Below are positions 16,436 through 25,147 of a stretch of DNA of 64,000 nucleotides, piece after piece. Below the pieces are notes generated by a model, which worked only from the letters and a program-made list of their open reading frames with translations, had not been told where the DNA came from and did no database searches. This stretch comes from Mesorhizobium sp. LMG 17147 (GTDB lineage Bacteria > Pseudomonadota > Alphaproteobacteria > Rhizobiales > Rhizobiaceae): NCBI RefSeq assembly GCF_024297145.1, contig NZ_JANCTC010000010.1, positions 1 to 64,000 on the forward strand. The letters run 5' to 3'. Each line of letters starts with the position of its first letter. Position 1 is the stretch's first letter. The position numbers and the translations under genes were made by a program.

Positions 16436-16804
16436 TCAGGCGGCAACCTTCAAGGCGCGGAAGCACTCGAGCAGTTGCGGCCGGTTGAACGGCTTCAGCA
16501 GGTAGCCCTGGGCGCCGGCCCGTTTTGCCCGCATGATCGCCCCGACATCGACCTCGACCAGCGAAATCAAAACCTGCGGCAATACCGGGCTTTCGATGGC
16601 GCGCACGCGGCGGATGAGGTCCTGCGCCTGCATGTCCGGCAAGGCGCCGTCGACGACGATGATATCAGGCATGTCGGCCGCGCACATCTCGATCGCCTCG
16701 TGGCCGCTGGCGGCTTCGATCACCATCATGCCGGAACCGCCCAGAATACGCCTTGCGACCTTCCTGATGACGCTCGAATTATCGACGAACATGCAGCGTT
16801 TCAT
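16436..16804 (-). CDS. CheY-like single-domain response regulator of the ctrA/chpT locus (122 aa)
   Basis: A stand-alone receiver with no output domain. It has a phospho-acceptor Asp in IIVVDGALPDM, and Lys in QGYLLKPF. The N-terminal acidic pocket reads FVDNSS, so the second acidic residue normally found is Asn. That could weaken magnesium binding or alter phosphorylation. The ATG at 16804, preceded by AGAGGG, is favoured. It lies between ctrA and chpT and so may take phosphate from the ChpT relay, as CpdR does; it is not clearly CpdR by sequence, and I leave the symbol blank. Confidence 0.8.
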   Translation of the reverse strand: MKRCMFVDNSSVIRKVARRILGGSGMMVIEAASGHEAIEMCAADMPDIIVVDGALPDMQAQDLIRRVRAIESPVLPQVLISLVEVDVGAIMRAKRAGAQGYLLKPFNRPQLLECFRALKVAA

Positions 16805-17043
16805 TCCCGGACCCTCTTGCCGTTTGGCGAACCGGCAGCGTCGTGGCATCTGCCGGGGAACATAGGCCGATCTGGTAAAGAAGCGGAAAAGCCGTTAGGT
16901 AAAATTCTCCTGAAGGTGTTTTTTAGCGAAATCTTCTTTCGCAATGCTTCACGCAATCAATCTGCAAGCGCGTCTCACAGATATTAAGACCACGCCGTAA
17001 ATATGACTTGGAGAAAATACTTTCCCCGCTCTTTCGGAGAACT

Positions 17044-17673
17044 TCAGGCTGCGGAAAGGACGATCTCGTCGGCGGTCGCGTGGATCGAAATCGTCATGTT
17101 GGCTTCGCGGGCCAGGAGCAGCGTGTAATAGGGCTGCACCGAATGCGCGTCGATCGGCTCGTCCGGCCTGTTGCCGGAATGCAATTCCAGGAATTTGGGC
17201 GGCACGCGCAGCATCGGGCCGCTCGCCGCGAGCGCAAAGCGCGGCTCGGTCTCCAGGTTCTCCAGCGTGACCGCCAGCCTGCCGCCGCGCGGAATGGCGG
17301 CGTTGGCGACGAGGATGAGATTGAGCAGCAGCTTGACCTTGTTCTTGGGCAACAGCGCACGGGTCCCGTTCCAGACCAGTTCCGGCTTCTCGTTCTTCAG
17401 GAAGGCGATGGCCACGGCCTCGGCATCCCCGGTGTCGATCAGCATGCCGGCGGAACCGGCGGCGCCGAAGGCGATGCGGGCGAATTGCAGGCGGGCGGAA
17501 GCGTTTTTGGCGCTTTGGCGGATCAGTTTCATGGCGTCTTCGTCGGCGCCGCCCTCGTCGAGCAGCTCAAGCCCGTTGTTTATGGCGCCGACCGGCGAAA
17601 TGATGTCGTGGCAGACTCGGCTGCACAAAAGCGCCGCCAGGTCGGGTGCGGAAAGGGTGAAAAGCTCGGCCAT
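17044..17673 (-). CDS. chpT: Histidine phosphotransferase ChpT (209 aa)
   Basis: Carries phosphate from the CckA kinase to CtrA and CpdR. The dimerisation/HPt helix holds the phosphorylated His22 in RVCHDIISPVGAINNG, the family signature. The C-terminal half is a degenerate kinase-like ATPase fold that does not bind ATP (PRGGRLAVTLEN region, no complete N or G boxes). The start MAELF at 17673 is preferred to one six codons earlier. It is transcribed towards the CheY-like gene and lies 0.7 kb from ctrA. Confidence 0.92.
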   Translation of the reverse strand: MAELFTLSAPDLAALLCSRVCHDIISPVGAINNGLELLDEGGADEDAMKLIRQSAKNASARLQFARIAFGAAGSAGMLIDTGDAEAVAIAFLKNEKPELVWNGTRALLPKNKVKLLLNLILVANAAIPRGGRLAVTLENLETEPRFALAASGPMLRVPPKFLELHSGNRPDEPIDAHSVQPYYTLLLAREANMTISIHATADEIVLSAA

Positions 17674-18012
17674 CGGCAAAAATCCCTGCAAATTTCACAA
17701 CACAATGACCGGGCGATCATGATCACGCCTGTCAACACGAATCACGCTCTCTCCCAAGCATTCTGAATACACAGCGCTTATGCGTGCAGCAACAAATCCA
17801 AAATTTTGATTGTCGAAAATGGTGTGTTCACGCAGCAGGGTGCTGCGCGGGCGATGCAAAACAGCCTTCGAACCGCCATCTTCATGTGAGAGTTTAATGG
17901 TTGAAAAAGGATTACGGCATAGTTTGCCCCTAACAGTCATCCTTAACGGCCGCCAAAGAGCCGTACGGATGCGAGGCGTCGGCGAAAGTGCTCCCTGACG
18001 GAGATTGGAAGC
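17674..18012. other. Divergent promoter gap chpT / eipA
   Basis: About 340 bases without a supported gene. The sequence ATGGTTGA at 17897-17904 is one base from the reverse complement of the CtrA half-site TTAACCAT and lies about 110 bases before eipA. TTAAC also occurs at 17942. No terminator or repeat was seen. Confidence 0.4.
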
Positions 18013-18594
18013 ATGGTTTCCCGATTCTACGACCGGACTTTTTTCCGTGTCATCTCAATGACGATCGCGCTCATCGGCCTTGTCGCCTTTTCGGCATCGG
18101 CGGCGCGGGCGCAGGAATACACGGCCCAGGAGATCGTCGATTCCGGTCATAAATTCTTCGGTGCGACATCGGGCGGGCTCGCCACCGTCGTCGAGAAGAT
18201 TTTCGCCACCTATGGCCTGCCGAACGGCTATCTGCTCGGCGAGGAGGGGTCCGGGGCGCTGATCGGTGGCCTGACCTATGGCGAAGGCACGCTCTACACC
18301 AAGAATGCCGGCGATCACAAAGTGTTCTGGCAAGGCCCGTCGCTCGGCTGGGATTTCGGCGGCGAGGGCTCGCGCGTCATGATGCTGGTCTACAATCTGG
18401 ACGATGTGAGCAGCCTCTATAACCGTTTTGGCGGCGTCGCCGGCTCCGCCTATGTCGTCGCCGGCGTCGGTTTCAACGTGCTGAAGAACAACAATGTGCT
18501 GCTCGTGCCGATCCGTACCGGCGTCGGCGCCCGTCTCGGCGTCAATCTCGGCTACCTCAAGCTCACCCAGCGCGCGACCTGGAATCCGTTCTGA
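18013..18594 (+). CDS. eipA: EipA-like periplasmic envelope protein (DUF1134, 193 aa)
   Basis: Periplasmic protein of the DUF1134 family; the Brucella member EipA is needed for envelope stress resistance and is CtrA-linked. The signal peptide spans about residues 1-33 (MTIALIGLVAFSASAARA, cleavage before QEY). The mature part contains the family stretch EIVDSGHKFFGATSGGLATV and a small beta-barrel-like Gly-rich region. Its place beside chpT and ctrA, and a near-match to a CtrA half-site upstream, support control by CtrA here too. Confidence 0.85.
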   Translation: MVSRFYDRTFFRVISMTIALIGLVAFSASAARAQEYTAQEIVDSGHKFFGATSGGLATVVEKIFATYGLPNGYLLGEEGSGALIGGLTYGEGTLYTKNAGDHKVFWQGPSLGWDFGGEGSRVMMLVYNLDDVSSLYNRFGGVAGSAYVVAGVGFNVLKNNNVLLVPIRTGVGARLGVNLGYLKLTQRATWNPF

Positions 18595-18693
18595 CCGGCA
18601 TGACGGAGCGACGGCGATTGGGCCTGTGATCCAGCGGCCCGAGCTTTGCCGCGGCATACTCTTGCCGTGGCGCCGGATTTCCGTCATGCGAAG

Positions 18694-19905
18694 ATGGGAA
18701 AGTCGACCTTTGGCGGTTGCCATGCACAACGGATAGTCATCTTGGTCCAGTCGATCCTGTTCTTTGTTCTCGGCTTTCTCTGCGCGGGCTTTCTGGCGCT
18801 GATGATTGCTCCGGCCGTGTGGCGGCGGGCGGTAGCGCTGACGCGCAAGCGCGTCGAGAGTTCAATGCCGTTGACGCTGGCCGAAATCCAGGCGGACAAG
18901 GATCGCATTCGCGCCGAGTTCGCGGTTTCGGTGCGCCGGCTTGAAATGACCGTCAAGTCATTGCGCGAGAAGGCCGCCGAACAGCTGGTCGAGATCGGCC
19001 GCGACCGCGAAGCCCTGAAGGAATTGGCGGCCGAGCGGCAGGACAAGAACCGGGTCGTCGCCGATCTTACAACCAGGGGCGAGGAGCTTCGCAAGCGCGA
19101 TGAGCAGCTGCAGCAGCTGTCGGAGCGGCTTGCGGAGACCGAGCGCGCCCTCGAAAAGCGCGGGCTCGAACTGCGGAAACTGGAGCACATGTATGACGAC
19201 GCCAGTTTCTTATCCAGCAGCCGGCAGATCGAGCTGGTGGCGCGCGAATCCGAGCTGCAGAAGCTGGCGAGCGACATTTCGCTGCTGCGCGGCCAGCGTA
19301 AGGAGGCGGACAGGCGCAGCCAGGAATTGGCAGCCGAAAGCAAGGCTTTGCGGGACGCGCTGAAGGCCGAGAAGAAAAGAACCGGCGACCTCGAAAAGAA
19401 AATCGAACGCCTGCTCGCCACGCTGGCCGATCGCGAGGACAGGCTGGAGCGCCGCGAGAAGGAACTGGTGCGCCTTCGCGAAAAGCCGAAAGGCGCTGAA
19501 AGGGCGCCTGCGGCGGGTCTTGCCGGCGTGCCAGGCAATCAGGTCAATGTGGCCGCCAACCGCGACATCGAAAAGACAACCGCCAAGCTCGACGCCGATC
19601 GCGAGCGGCTGGAGGCCAGGCTGACATCGCTGGCACGCGAGAACAGGCGGCTGAAGACAGATCTTGCTGCCGTTGAAACGTCGAAATCACGGGCCGGAGA
19701 TGATGCCGGCAGAGCCGGCGCGGCATTGCGCGAAGAGATGAACGATCTGGCGGCGCAAGTCGTGGCCCTGACGGCAAAGCTCGACGGGCCGGATTCGCCG
19801 ATCGCCCGGGCGCTTGCAGCGGCTGAGGATACGCGGCCGGGGAGCGGCGGACGCAGCCTTGCCGATCGGGTGCGGGCGCTGCAGAAGGCCGCTTCGACCG
19901 ACTGA
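18694..19905 (+). CDS. Membrane-anchored coiled-coil protein (about 400 aa)
   Basis: One N-terminal membrane helix (VQSILFFVLGFLCAGFLALMIAPAVW) followed by about 330 residues of nearly continuous coiled coil rich in Glu, Arg, Lys and Leu, and an Ala/Gly-rich tail. A conserved-looking stretch RKRVESSMPLTLAEIQADKDRIRAEFA follows the membrane segment and also occurs, as I recall, in rhizobial homologues of unknown function. The true start is unclear: ATG at 18694 has no good ribosome-binding site, while a TTG at 18742 would begin directly at the membrane helix and has GGAT upstream. The role is unknown; scaffold or envelope spacer is a guess. Confidence 0.7.
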   Translation: MGKSTFGGCHAQRIVILVQSILFFVLGFLCAGFLALMIAPAVWRRAVALTRKRVESSMPLTLAEIQADKDRIRAEFAVSVRRLEMTVKSLREKAAEQLVEIGRDREALKELAAERQDKNRVVADLTTRGEELRKRDEQLQQLSERLAETERALEKRGLELRKLEHMYDDASFLSSSRQIELVARESELQKLASDISLLRGQRKEADRRSQELAAESKALRDALKAEKKRTGDLEKKIERLLATLADREDRLERREKELVRLREKPKGAERAPAAGLAGVPGNQVNVAANRDIEKTTAKLDADRERLEARLTSLARENRRLKTDLAAVETSKSRAGDDAGRAGAALREEMNDLAAQVVALTAKLDGPDSPIARALAAAEDTRPGSGGRSLADRVRALQKAASTD

Positions 19906-20015
19906 GATTCCGCAAGCGCGAGCGCGGCGGCTCTGAAGCGCGTCGCGTTCGACCGGCCTCATCGGACGTGCTTTAAGTTATCGCAAAACCGCCGCACGCT
20001 TTTGCGCAGCCTGCA

Positions 20016-20813
20016 TCAGGCTCCGGAAAAATGATGCAGCGCGATGGCTGACGCGGCGGCGACGTTCAGGCTGTCGAAGCCTTGCGCCATACCGATCCGC
20101 AGCGTCTGCAGGCGGGCAAGCAGGCTTTCCGGCAGGCCTTCGCCCTCGGTGCCGAGATAGAGCGCCAGCCGCTCGTTTCTCTTGGCATCGCGAATGTCGA
20201 TCTGCCCGCGCGGCGACAAGGCGAATTGGCTGAAGCCTTGCCGGTCGAGCATTGCGGTGCAGCCGGCGGTATCGGCAAAGCAGGCGAAGGGGACTTTCAA
20301 GGCAGCGCCGACCGAAACGCGGATTGCCTTGCGGTACAGCGGATCGCAGCAGGTCGGGTCGAGAAGCACGGCATCCGCGCCAAAGGCCGCGGCATTGCGG
20401 AAGATCGAGCCCATATTGTCATGATTGGCGATGCCGACCAGCACCACGATCAGCGCGCGGGCGGGCAGTGCGCCAAGCAAGGCCTCGGCGGAGATGGCCG
20501 CACCCTTGCGGCCGATCGCCAATATGCCGCGATGCATGTGGAATCCGGCGATCCTGTCGATGATTTCGCCGGATGCGACATAGATCGGAAGCCCGGCAGG
20601 CGCCTTGCGCAAGACGTCATCAAGGCCAGCCAGCCGGTTTTCGAGTACCAGCACCGATTCTGCCTCGAAGCGCCGGGCGGCGAGCAGCGTGTCAAGCACC
20701 ACCTTGCCTTCGGCGACGAACCGGCCTTGCCGGCCGGCAAGATCTCGCTCCCGGATGTCGAGATAGGCTGCGACGCGGGGATCGTGCGGATCGTCTATGC
20801 GGATCGGATTCAT
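20016..20813 (-). CDS. TrmH/SpoU-family RNA 2'-O-methyltransferase (265 aa)
   Basis: Uses S-adenosylmethionine to methylate a ribose in rRNA or tRNA. The N-terminal substrate-binding domain (FVAEGKVVLDTLL) precedes the SPOUT knot domain with its three motifs: ANHDNMGSIFRNAAAFGAD (motif 1), ALYLGTEGEGLPE (motif 2) and GFDSLNVAAASAIALHH (motif 3). The conserved Asn, Arg, Glu and Ser residues are present. The target nucleotide cannot be told from sequence. It is transcribed alone, convergent with the coiled-coil gene. Confidence 0.92.
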   Translation of the reverse strand: MNPIRIDDPHDPRVAAYLDIRERDLAGRQGRFVAEGKVVLDTLLAARRFEAESVLVLENRLAGLDDVLRKAPAGLPIYVASGEIIDRIAGFHMHRGILAIGRKGAAISAEALLGALPARALIVVLVGIANHDNMGSIFRNAAAFGADAVLLDPTCCDPLYRKAIRVSVGAALKVPFACFADTAGCTAMLDRQGFSQFALSPRGQIDIRDAKRNERLALYLGTEGEGLPESLLARLQTLRIGMAQGFDSLNVAAASAIALHHFSGA

Positions 20814-21123
20814 GGCTTCCTCGGCGGACCATGGCGTTGGCCACGAATCGGGATTCGGCTTCGGAAGGCATGATGCCGGATCCGAAGCTCAGACCGTATC
20901 TCAGCGTCCAAATGGATGCACGCCGTTCTAACGGTCATCCAGTCACTGAGCGCCGGGCCAGGATGGAATCTGCCCGGGCTTTGGCGACGGGGAATATTGA
21001 TTCCCGCGGCACGGCTCTTCGGCAAAGCCGCTTCAATGCAGAATTTCGATGGGGCGAGGGAACCGCACAGGGCCATGCCGCGTCATAGAAGCGGGCTCCT
21101 GCTGCGGTCCTGGGAGGACATCG
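20814..21123. other. Gap between methyltransferase and L,D-transpeptidase genes
   Basis: About 310 bases. A plus-strand frame from the ATG at 20870 to 21088 would encode 72 residues (MMPDPKLRPYLSVQMDARRS...) but has no recognised domain and no clear ribosome-binding site, so I do not call it. The right end carries the L,D-transpeptidase leader with GGGAGGACATCG before its ATG. Confidence 0.35.
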
Positions 21124-22128
21124 ATGATCAGGCTCCTCCTCGTATTTGCCGCCACGCTTGCCCTTGCATGCGGCGTGGCCCGCGCGGCCAGGCTCGATCC
21201 GGCCACCGTCAATCAGGCCCAATTCACTGTCGGCGAACCGAAGGGTGTCGATCCGATGCTGCTGAAGGCGCAGATCCTTCTGGATCGCGCCCGCTTCTCG
21301 CCGGGCCTGATCGACGGTCGCCTTTCCCAGAACTTCGCCAAGGCCGTCGCCGCGTTTCAGGCGGCAAACGGACTTCCGCCCGATGGCAAGCTCAGTCCAC
21401 AGACCTGGAGCAAACTCATCGCAACCTCCGCCAAGCCGGTGCTGGCGACCTATGAGGTGATGCGCAAGGATGTGCGTGGACCGTTCACCCGGCGTATTCC
21501 CGCCCGCTTGGAGAGGATGGCCCGCTTGCGGCGGCTCGGCTACCGCAATGCGGTGGAGAGATTGGCCGAGCGCTTCCATGTCAGCGAACAATTGCTGAGA
21601 ATGCTCAATCCGGGCACCAGCCTCAGGAAGCCCGGCAGGACCTTGGTGGTGCCGGATGTCGACAGGGGCGACCCTGCCGCCGGCGTCGCCACCATCGAGG
21701 TCGACAAGGGCGCTCGCCTGGTGCGTGTGCTCGACCGTGCCGGCAAATGGCTGGCGGTCTACCCCGCCTCGATTGGGAGCGAGGAGAAGCCGGCGCCAAG
21801 CGGCATGGCAGAGGTCAGGCGCGTGGTGCACAACCCTACCTATCACTACGATCCGGACTTCGCTTTCAAGGGGGTCAAGACCAAGCGGCCCTTTACCATC
21901 GCTGCCGGGCCGAACAATCCCGTGGGATCGGTCTGGATCGATCTCTCCATCGAAAGCTACGGCATCCACGGCACGCCCGAACCAGGCAAGATCGGCACGA
22001 CCTTTTCGCATGGCTGCATCCGGTTGACCAATTGGGATGCCGAAGACCTTGCCTCCATGGTGCAGCCGGGCACCAAGGTCGAGTTCAAGGAGGAGATTGC
22101 GCAGGCCGCCGACGAGCGTGTTCAGTAG
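21124..22128 (+). CDS. L,D-transpeptidase with peptidoglycan-binding domain (334 aa)
   Basis: Periplasmic enzyme that forms 3-3 cross-links in peptidoglycan or attaches proteins to it, common in Rhizobiales, which rely on LD-transpeptidation for polar growth. Signal peptide about 1-21 (ends GVARA). A peptidoglycan-binding domain covers about residues 40-100, a LysM-like stretch about 140-180 (AERFHVSEQLLRMLNPG), and the YkuD catalytic domain about 185-325 with the active Cys in FSHGCIRLTNWDA and upstream His in SYGIHGT. GGGAGG precedes the ATG. The stop codon lies inside a 17-base tandem repeat. Confidence 0.92.
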   Translation: MIRLLLVFAATLALACGVARAARLDPATVNQAQFTVGEPKGVDPMLLKAQILLDRARFSPGLIDGRLSQNFAKAVAAFQAANGLPPDGKLSPQTWSKLIATSAKPVLATYEVMRKDVRGPFTRRIPARLERMARLRRLGYRNAVERLAERFHVSEQLLRMLNPGTSLRKPGRTLVVPDVDRGDPAAGVATIEVDKGARLVRVLDRAGKWLAVYPASIGSEEKPAPSGMAEVRRVVHNPTYHYDPDFAFKGVKTKRPFTIAAGPNNPVGSVWIDLSIESYGIHGTPEPGKIGTTFSHGCIRLTNWDAEDLASMVQPGTKVEFKEEIAQAADERVQ

Positions 22129-22194
22129 CAAGGCCGACTTGGCAGCAGGGCGGACTTGGCAGCAAAGCGGATTTGGCAGCAAAGCGGATTTGGC
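22127..22194. repeat. Tandem repeat, four 17-base units
   Basis: Four consecutive 17-base units: 22127-22143, 22144-22160, 22161-22177 and 22178-22194. The last two are identical (AGCAAAGCGGATTTGGC); the first two differ at three or four positions. The L,D-transpeptidase stop codon falls in the first unit, so change in repeat number would not extend the protein. No spacer sequences, so not a CRISPR. Confidence 0.85.
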
Positions 22195-22217
22195 GGGGCG
22201 TTCTCCGCCCCGGCCGC

Positions 22218-22556
22218 TCAGGTCCCGGCGCGACGCAGCCGGTGAGCCATCTGCGACAGTTCACCTTCGCCAAAAATGCCGTCCAGCATATGCAGCAATT
22301 CGCGCACCGCCCCGGATTTGCAGGAATAATAGATCATTTGCCGATCGCGGCGGGTCTCGACAAGGTCGGAAGCCCTGAGCTTGGCCAGATGCTGTGACAG
22401 GGCGGATTGGCTGAGCGACACCTTCTCGGCTATGGCGCCGACCGACATCTCGCCCTCGGCCAGATAGCTCATGATCAACAAACGCTTTTCGTTGCCCATC
22501 AGCGTCAGAAACGCAGCCGCGGTTCCGGCGTTGGCGACTAGTTTGTTCGAGACCAT
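22218..22556 (-). CDS. ArsR/SmtB-family winged-helix regulator (112 aa)
   Basis: Small dimeric repressor. The helix-turn-helix core is typical: MGNEKRLLIMSYLAEGEMSVGAIAEKVSLSQSALSQHLAKLR, then the wing ETRRDRQMIYYSC. The metal-binding ELCVCDL motif of metal sensors is absent, so this belongs to the non-metal branch that includes NolR and BigR/redox sensors. Two Cys-free recognition helices and one late Cys (YYSCKSG) are seen. It is isolated in orientation: convergent with the transpeptidase, and followed upstream by the HugZ-like gene. Target genes are not obvious. Confidence 0.88.
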   Translation of the reverse strand: MVSNKLVANAGTAAAFLTLMGNEKRLLIMSYLAEGEMSVGAIAEKVSLSQSALSQHLAKLRASDLVETRRDRQMIYYSCKSGAVRELLHMLDGIFGEGELSQMAHRLRRAGT

Positions 22557-22729
22557 AGATCCCCCATGCCTTCTTGCTCATCCGCCGCTATGGGGGCAAT
22601 AGCGTCGGATTCCATAGACTTTCCCTATAGATGCACGCCAGCGATTCAGCGTCACTCGCAAAGGTAGAACATTTCGCTCAAATCTCAAGGCTTGCTTTCC
22701 ATGCAAGCCGATTAACTGTGCGGCTGTGA

Positions 22730-23491
22730 TTAATTTGCCGATCGGGCAGCCTTTGCCATGTCGACCAGGACAAGCCTGAGGTCGCGCGCCGCTCTCAGCG
22801 GCTCGGGGAAGAAAACCCGACAGACATTGTCGCCCGATACGAGATCCATCCCGTCCGCGTCGAACCCGGTGACGATCCAGCCGTCGCCCCCGGCTCCGCC
22901 GAAATGACTTGCGTAGAGGGCAATCGCATCGAGATGGTCGGCGTTCATATGGTCGAGTGCCGATTGCTCGCCGGCGGCAAGCTCTTCGACGATCGCTCCC
23001 GTCGCGACCAGATCGGTGCGGTCGAGCAGATAGGCCTTGCCGAAGCCTCCGTTCAGGCTGGCGCGCTCCGGTTCGAGCCGGAAGATCGAGAAGTCGCCGA
23101 GCCCGGCATAGAGTTTTGCCTTGGGGTTGCGGTTGAGGTAGCGCCGCTCGGCGCGGGCGTGTTCGTTCGATCCGCGTTCGAGCCGCACGGCGCGGCAGAC
23201 GAGCGTCAGTCGCGGATGCGCCAGCGGATCGCCCTTGCCGGGTTCGCCGACGAGCAACGAGCAGCGCGGGTCGGCAAGGATAGCGCCGGTGTGGGCGGAC
23301 AGCATCGAGACCGGGATCAATGGCGTGCCGTCGATGTCGGTGGCGACGCCGACGCGGCTGGCCAGCGGCGAACCGGTCCCTGGTTCGAGCACCGCCATCG
23401 CGCCGAAACGGGCGCTGCGGATCAGCGTCTTTGCCAACCTGATCGCCTCGGCGTCGGTTGCGCGGATCACATCTTTCCTGGGTTCGTCCAA
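22730..23491 (-). CDS. HugZ-like heme-utilisation / pyridoxamine-phosphate-oxidase-fold protein (253 aa)
   Basis: Split-barrel FMN-binding-type fold (about residues 10-160: ARFGAMAVLEP, ASRVGVATDIDGTPLIPVS, AILADPRCSLLVGEPGKGDPLAHPRLTL) followed by a DUF2470 domain (EQSALDHMNADHLDAIALYA). Proteins with this pairing take part in heme breakdown or heme-iron use. The best start is a TTG at 23491 (MDEPRKDVIRATDAEAI) because an upstream ATG would overlap the preceding SDR gene. It lies 16 bases after the SDR stop and is likely co-transcribed with it. Confidence 0.82.
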   Translation of the reverse strand: MDEPRKDVIRATDAEAIRLAKTLIRSARFGAMAVLEPGTGSPLASRVGVATDIDGTPLIPVSMLSAHTGAILADPRCSLLVGEPGKGDPLAHPRLTLVCRAVRLERGSNEHARAERRYLNRNPKAKLYAGLGDFSIFRLEPERASLNGGFGKAYLLDRTDLVATGAIVEELAAGEQSALDHMNADHLDAIALYASHFGGAGGDGWIVTGFDADGMDLVSGDNVCRVFFPEPLRAARDLRLVLVDMAKAARSAN

Positions 23492-23507
23492 AGCACCACC
23501 GTCGCTT

Positions 23508-24269
23508 TTATTTCGGCGCCATGCGGATGGCGCCATCGAGGCGAATGGTCTCGCCATTGAGCATCTGGTTCTCGACGATGTGCAAGACAAGTGCCGCGTA
23601 TTCCGAAGGCTCGCCCAAACGGGAAGGGAAGGGTACTGCGGCGCCGAGCGAATCCTGCACCTCCTGCGGCATGCCGGCCATCATCGGCGTCCTGAAGATG
23701 CCAGGCGCGATGGTGCAGACGCGAATGCCAAAGCGGGCGAGATCGCGCGCCACCGGCAGCGTCATGCCGACGACGCCGGCTTTGGACGCGGAATAGGCCG
23801 CCTGGCCGATCTGGCCGTCATAGGCCGCGACCGATGCGGTGTTGACGATCACGCCGCGCTCGCCGCCCTGTAGCGGTTCGAGCCTCGCGGTCCGGTCGGC
23901 GACCAGGCGGATCATGTTGAAGGTGCCGATCAGATTGACCTCGATCACCTTGCGGTATTGATGGAGTGGGTGCGCTCCATCCTTGCCGATCGTCTTCAAG
24001 CCGATGGCGATGCCGGCGCAATTGACCAGAATGCGCGGCTCGCCGAGCGTCTCACCCACTCCCGCGACAGCAGCGGCACCGCTCTCCGCGTCGCTCACAT
24101 CACATTGGACGGCGATGCCGCCGATGTCGGCCGCCACCTTGGCCGCCCGGTCAATGCCGAGATCGAGGACGGCAACCCTGGCGCCACGGACGGCAAGAGC
24201 GCGCGCCGTCGCCTCGCCAAGGCCAGAGCCGCCGCCGGTGACGATCGCAATCTGGCCGTTCGGGTTCAT
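23508..24269 (-). CDS. SDR dehydrogenase, 3-hydroxyacyl-CoA dehydrogenase type-2-like (253 aa)
   Basis: NAD-dependent short-chain dehydrogenase. The cofactor motif TGGGSGLGEA is at residues about 11-20, NCAG at about 85, and the catalytic Ser/Tyr/Lys set in NTASVAAYDGQIGQAAYSASK. The C-terminal APGIFRTPMMAGMP resembles HSD10-type enzymes, which act on branched or short 3-hydroxyacyl-CoA. The start MNPNGQ at 24269 is chosen over a longer frame that would run into the GNAT gene. It is the middle gene of a GNAT-SDR-HugZ same-strand run. Confidence 0.88.
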   Translation of the reverse strand: MNPNGQIAIVTGGGSGLGEATARALAVRGARVAVLDLGIDRAAKVAADIGGIAVQCDVSDAESGAAAVAGVGETLGEPRILVNCAGIAIGLKTIGKDGAHPLHQYRKVIEVNLIGTFNMIRLVADRTARLEPLQGGERGVIVNTASVAAYDGQIGQAAYSASKAGVVGMTLPVARDLARFGIRVCTIAPGIFRTPMMAGMPQEVQDSLGAAVPFPSRLGEPSEYAALVLHIVENQMLNGETIRLDGAIRMAPK

Positions 24270-24333
24270 CTTGACGTTCGCCTCCCTGCCCAGACTAATG
24301 CTGCGAAGCCACCGTGCAACAACGCCGGAACGG

Positions 24334-24870
24334 TCACGCCATCGCGGCGATGTGCTCGGCAATCCTTGCCTGGTCGGCGTGGCAAACCTCGCCCACCAGC
24401 CTTGCCACCGCGCCCGGCATGATCTCGTGCGCCAAAAGCCGATCGGGATCGACCGGACGCGGCATCGAGATCTGCCCGCGCGGCAGCCTCTTGAAGCCGA
24501 GCGGGCCGTAATAGGGTTCGTCGCCGACCAGCATCACGGCAGGCGCGCCGGCCTTGGCGGCGGCTTCCAGCGCGATTGCCACCAGCTTGCGGCCAATGCC
24601 GAGATTTTTGAAGGCCGGCCGCACGGCGAGCGGCCCGAGCATCAGCGCGCGGCCGGCACCGGCGGCGATACGCGTCATCCGTACCGAGGCGACAACGATT
24701 GCGCCGTCGACGGCCACGAATGACAAAGCGCGTTCGTGCGAGCCAGCTTGGCGGATCTTGTAGGCGGCAAGCACGAAACGGCCCGGCCCGAAAGCCTCGT
24801 TGTTGATGGCTTCGATTTCAGGATCGTGCGCCGGAGTTTCCGGCAGGTATTTCACGTCGGCAAGGCTCAT
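24334..24870 (-). CDS. GNAT-family N-acetyltransferase (178 aa)
   Basis: Acetyl-CoA-dependent acyltransferase of the YhbS type. The acetyl-CoA-binding motif is PAFKNLGIGRKLVAIALEAA (R/QxxGxG/A), preceded by the beta-strand LMLGPLAVRP, and followed by VMLVGDEPYYGPLGFKRLP, a typical GNAT C-terminal element. The substrate is unknown. It is 64 bases upstream of the SDR gene on the same strand; whether they form one transcript is not certain. Confidence 0.88.
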   Translation of the reverse strand: MSLADVKYLPETPAHDPEIEAINNEAFGPGRFVLAAYKIRQAGSHERALSFVAVDGAIVVASVRMTRIAAGAGRALMLGPLAVRPAFKNLGIGRKLVAIALEAAAKAGAPAVMLVGDEPYYGPLGFKRLPRGQISMPRPVDPDRLLAHEIMPGAVARLVGEVCHADQARIAEHIAAMA

Positions 24871-25147
24871 GGTCTTTGCGTTCCGGTATACGAGGAAAGG
24901 TTTGCTGCAAGCGGCAGCGTTCGCCAGTCAGCGCTTCATCAAGCGCGGGCGCTCTTTCGTCGTCGGTCGAACCGGATCACGGCAAAGTCAAACATGCGGA
25001 TGTCCGCTACCACCAATTTTCAGCCGCCGCAATCGGCCGGCGCAGCCGACACGCACTCGACGCAGCCGTTGACGATCTGTTCAGCGTCGGGATTTCCGCG
25101 GGGCCGCTTGCTGCCCTACATCGGGTAGGAACGCGAAAGGATATTTC

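Noticed and set aside
17810..17998. 62-codon frame between chpT and eipA
   Set aside because: No start signal or recognisable sequence; it covers a likely promoter region.
22127..22194. CRISPR-like array
   Set aside because: The 17-base units are directly adjacent with no spacers. No cas gene or other repeat-spacer array was seen in the window.
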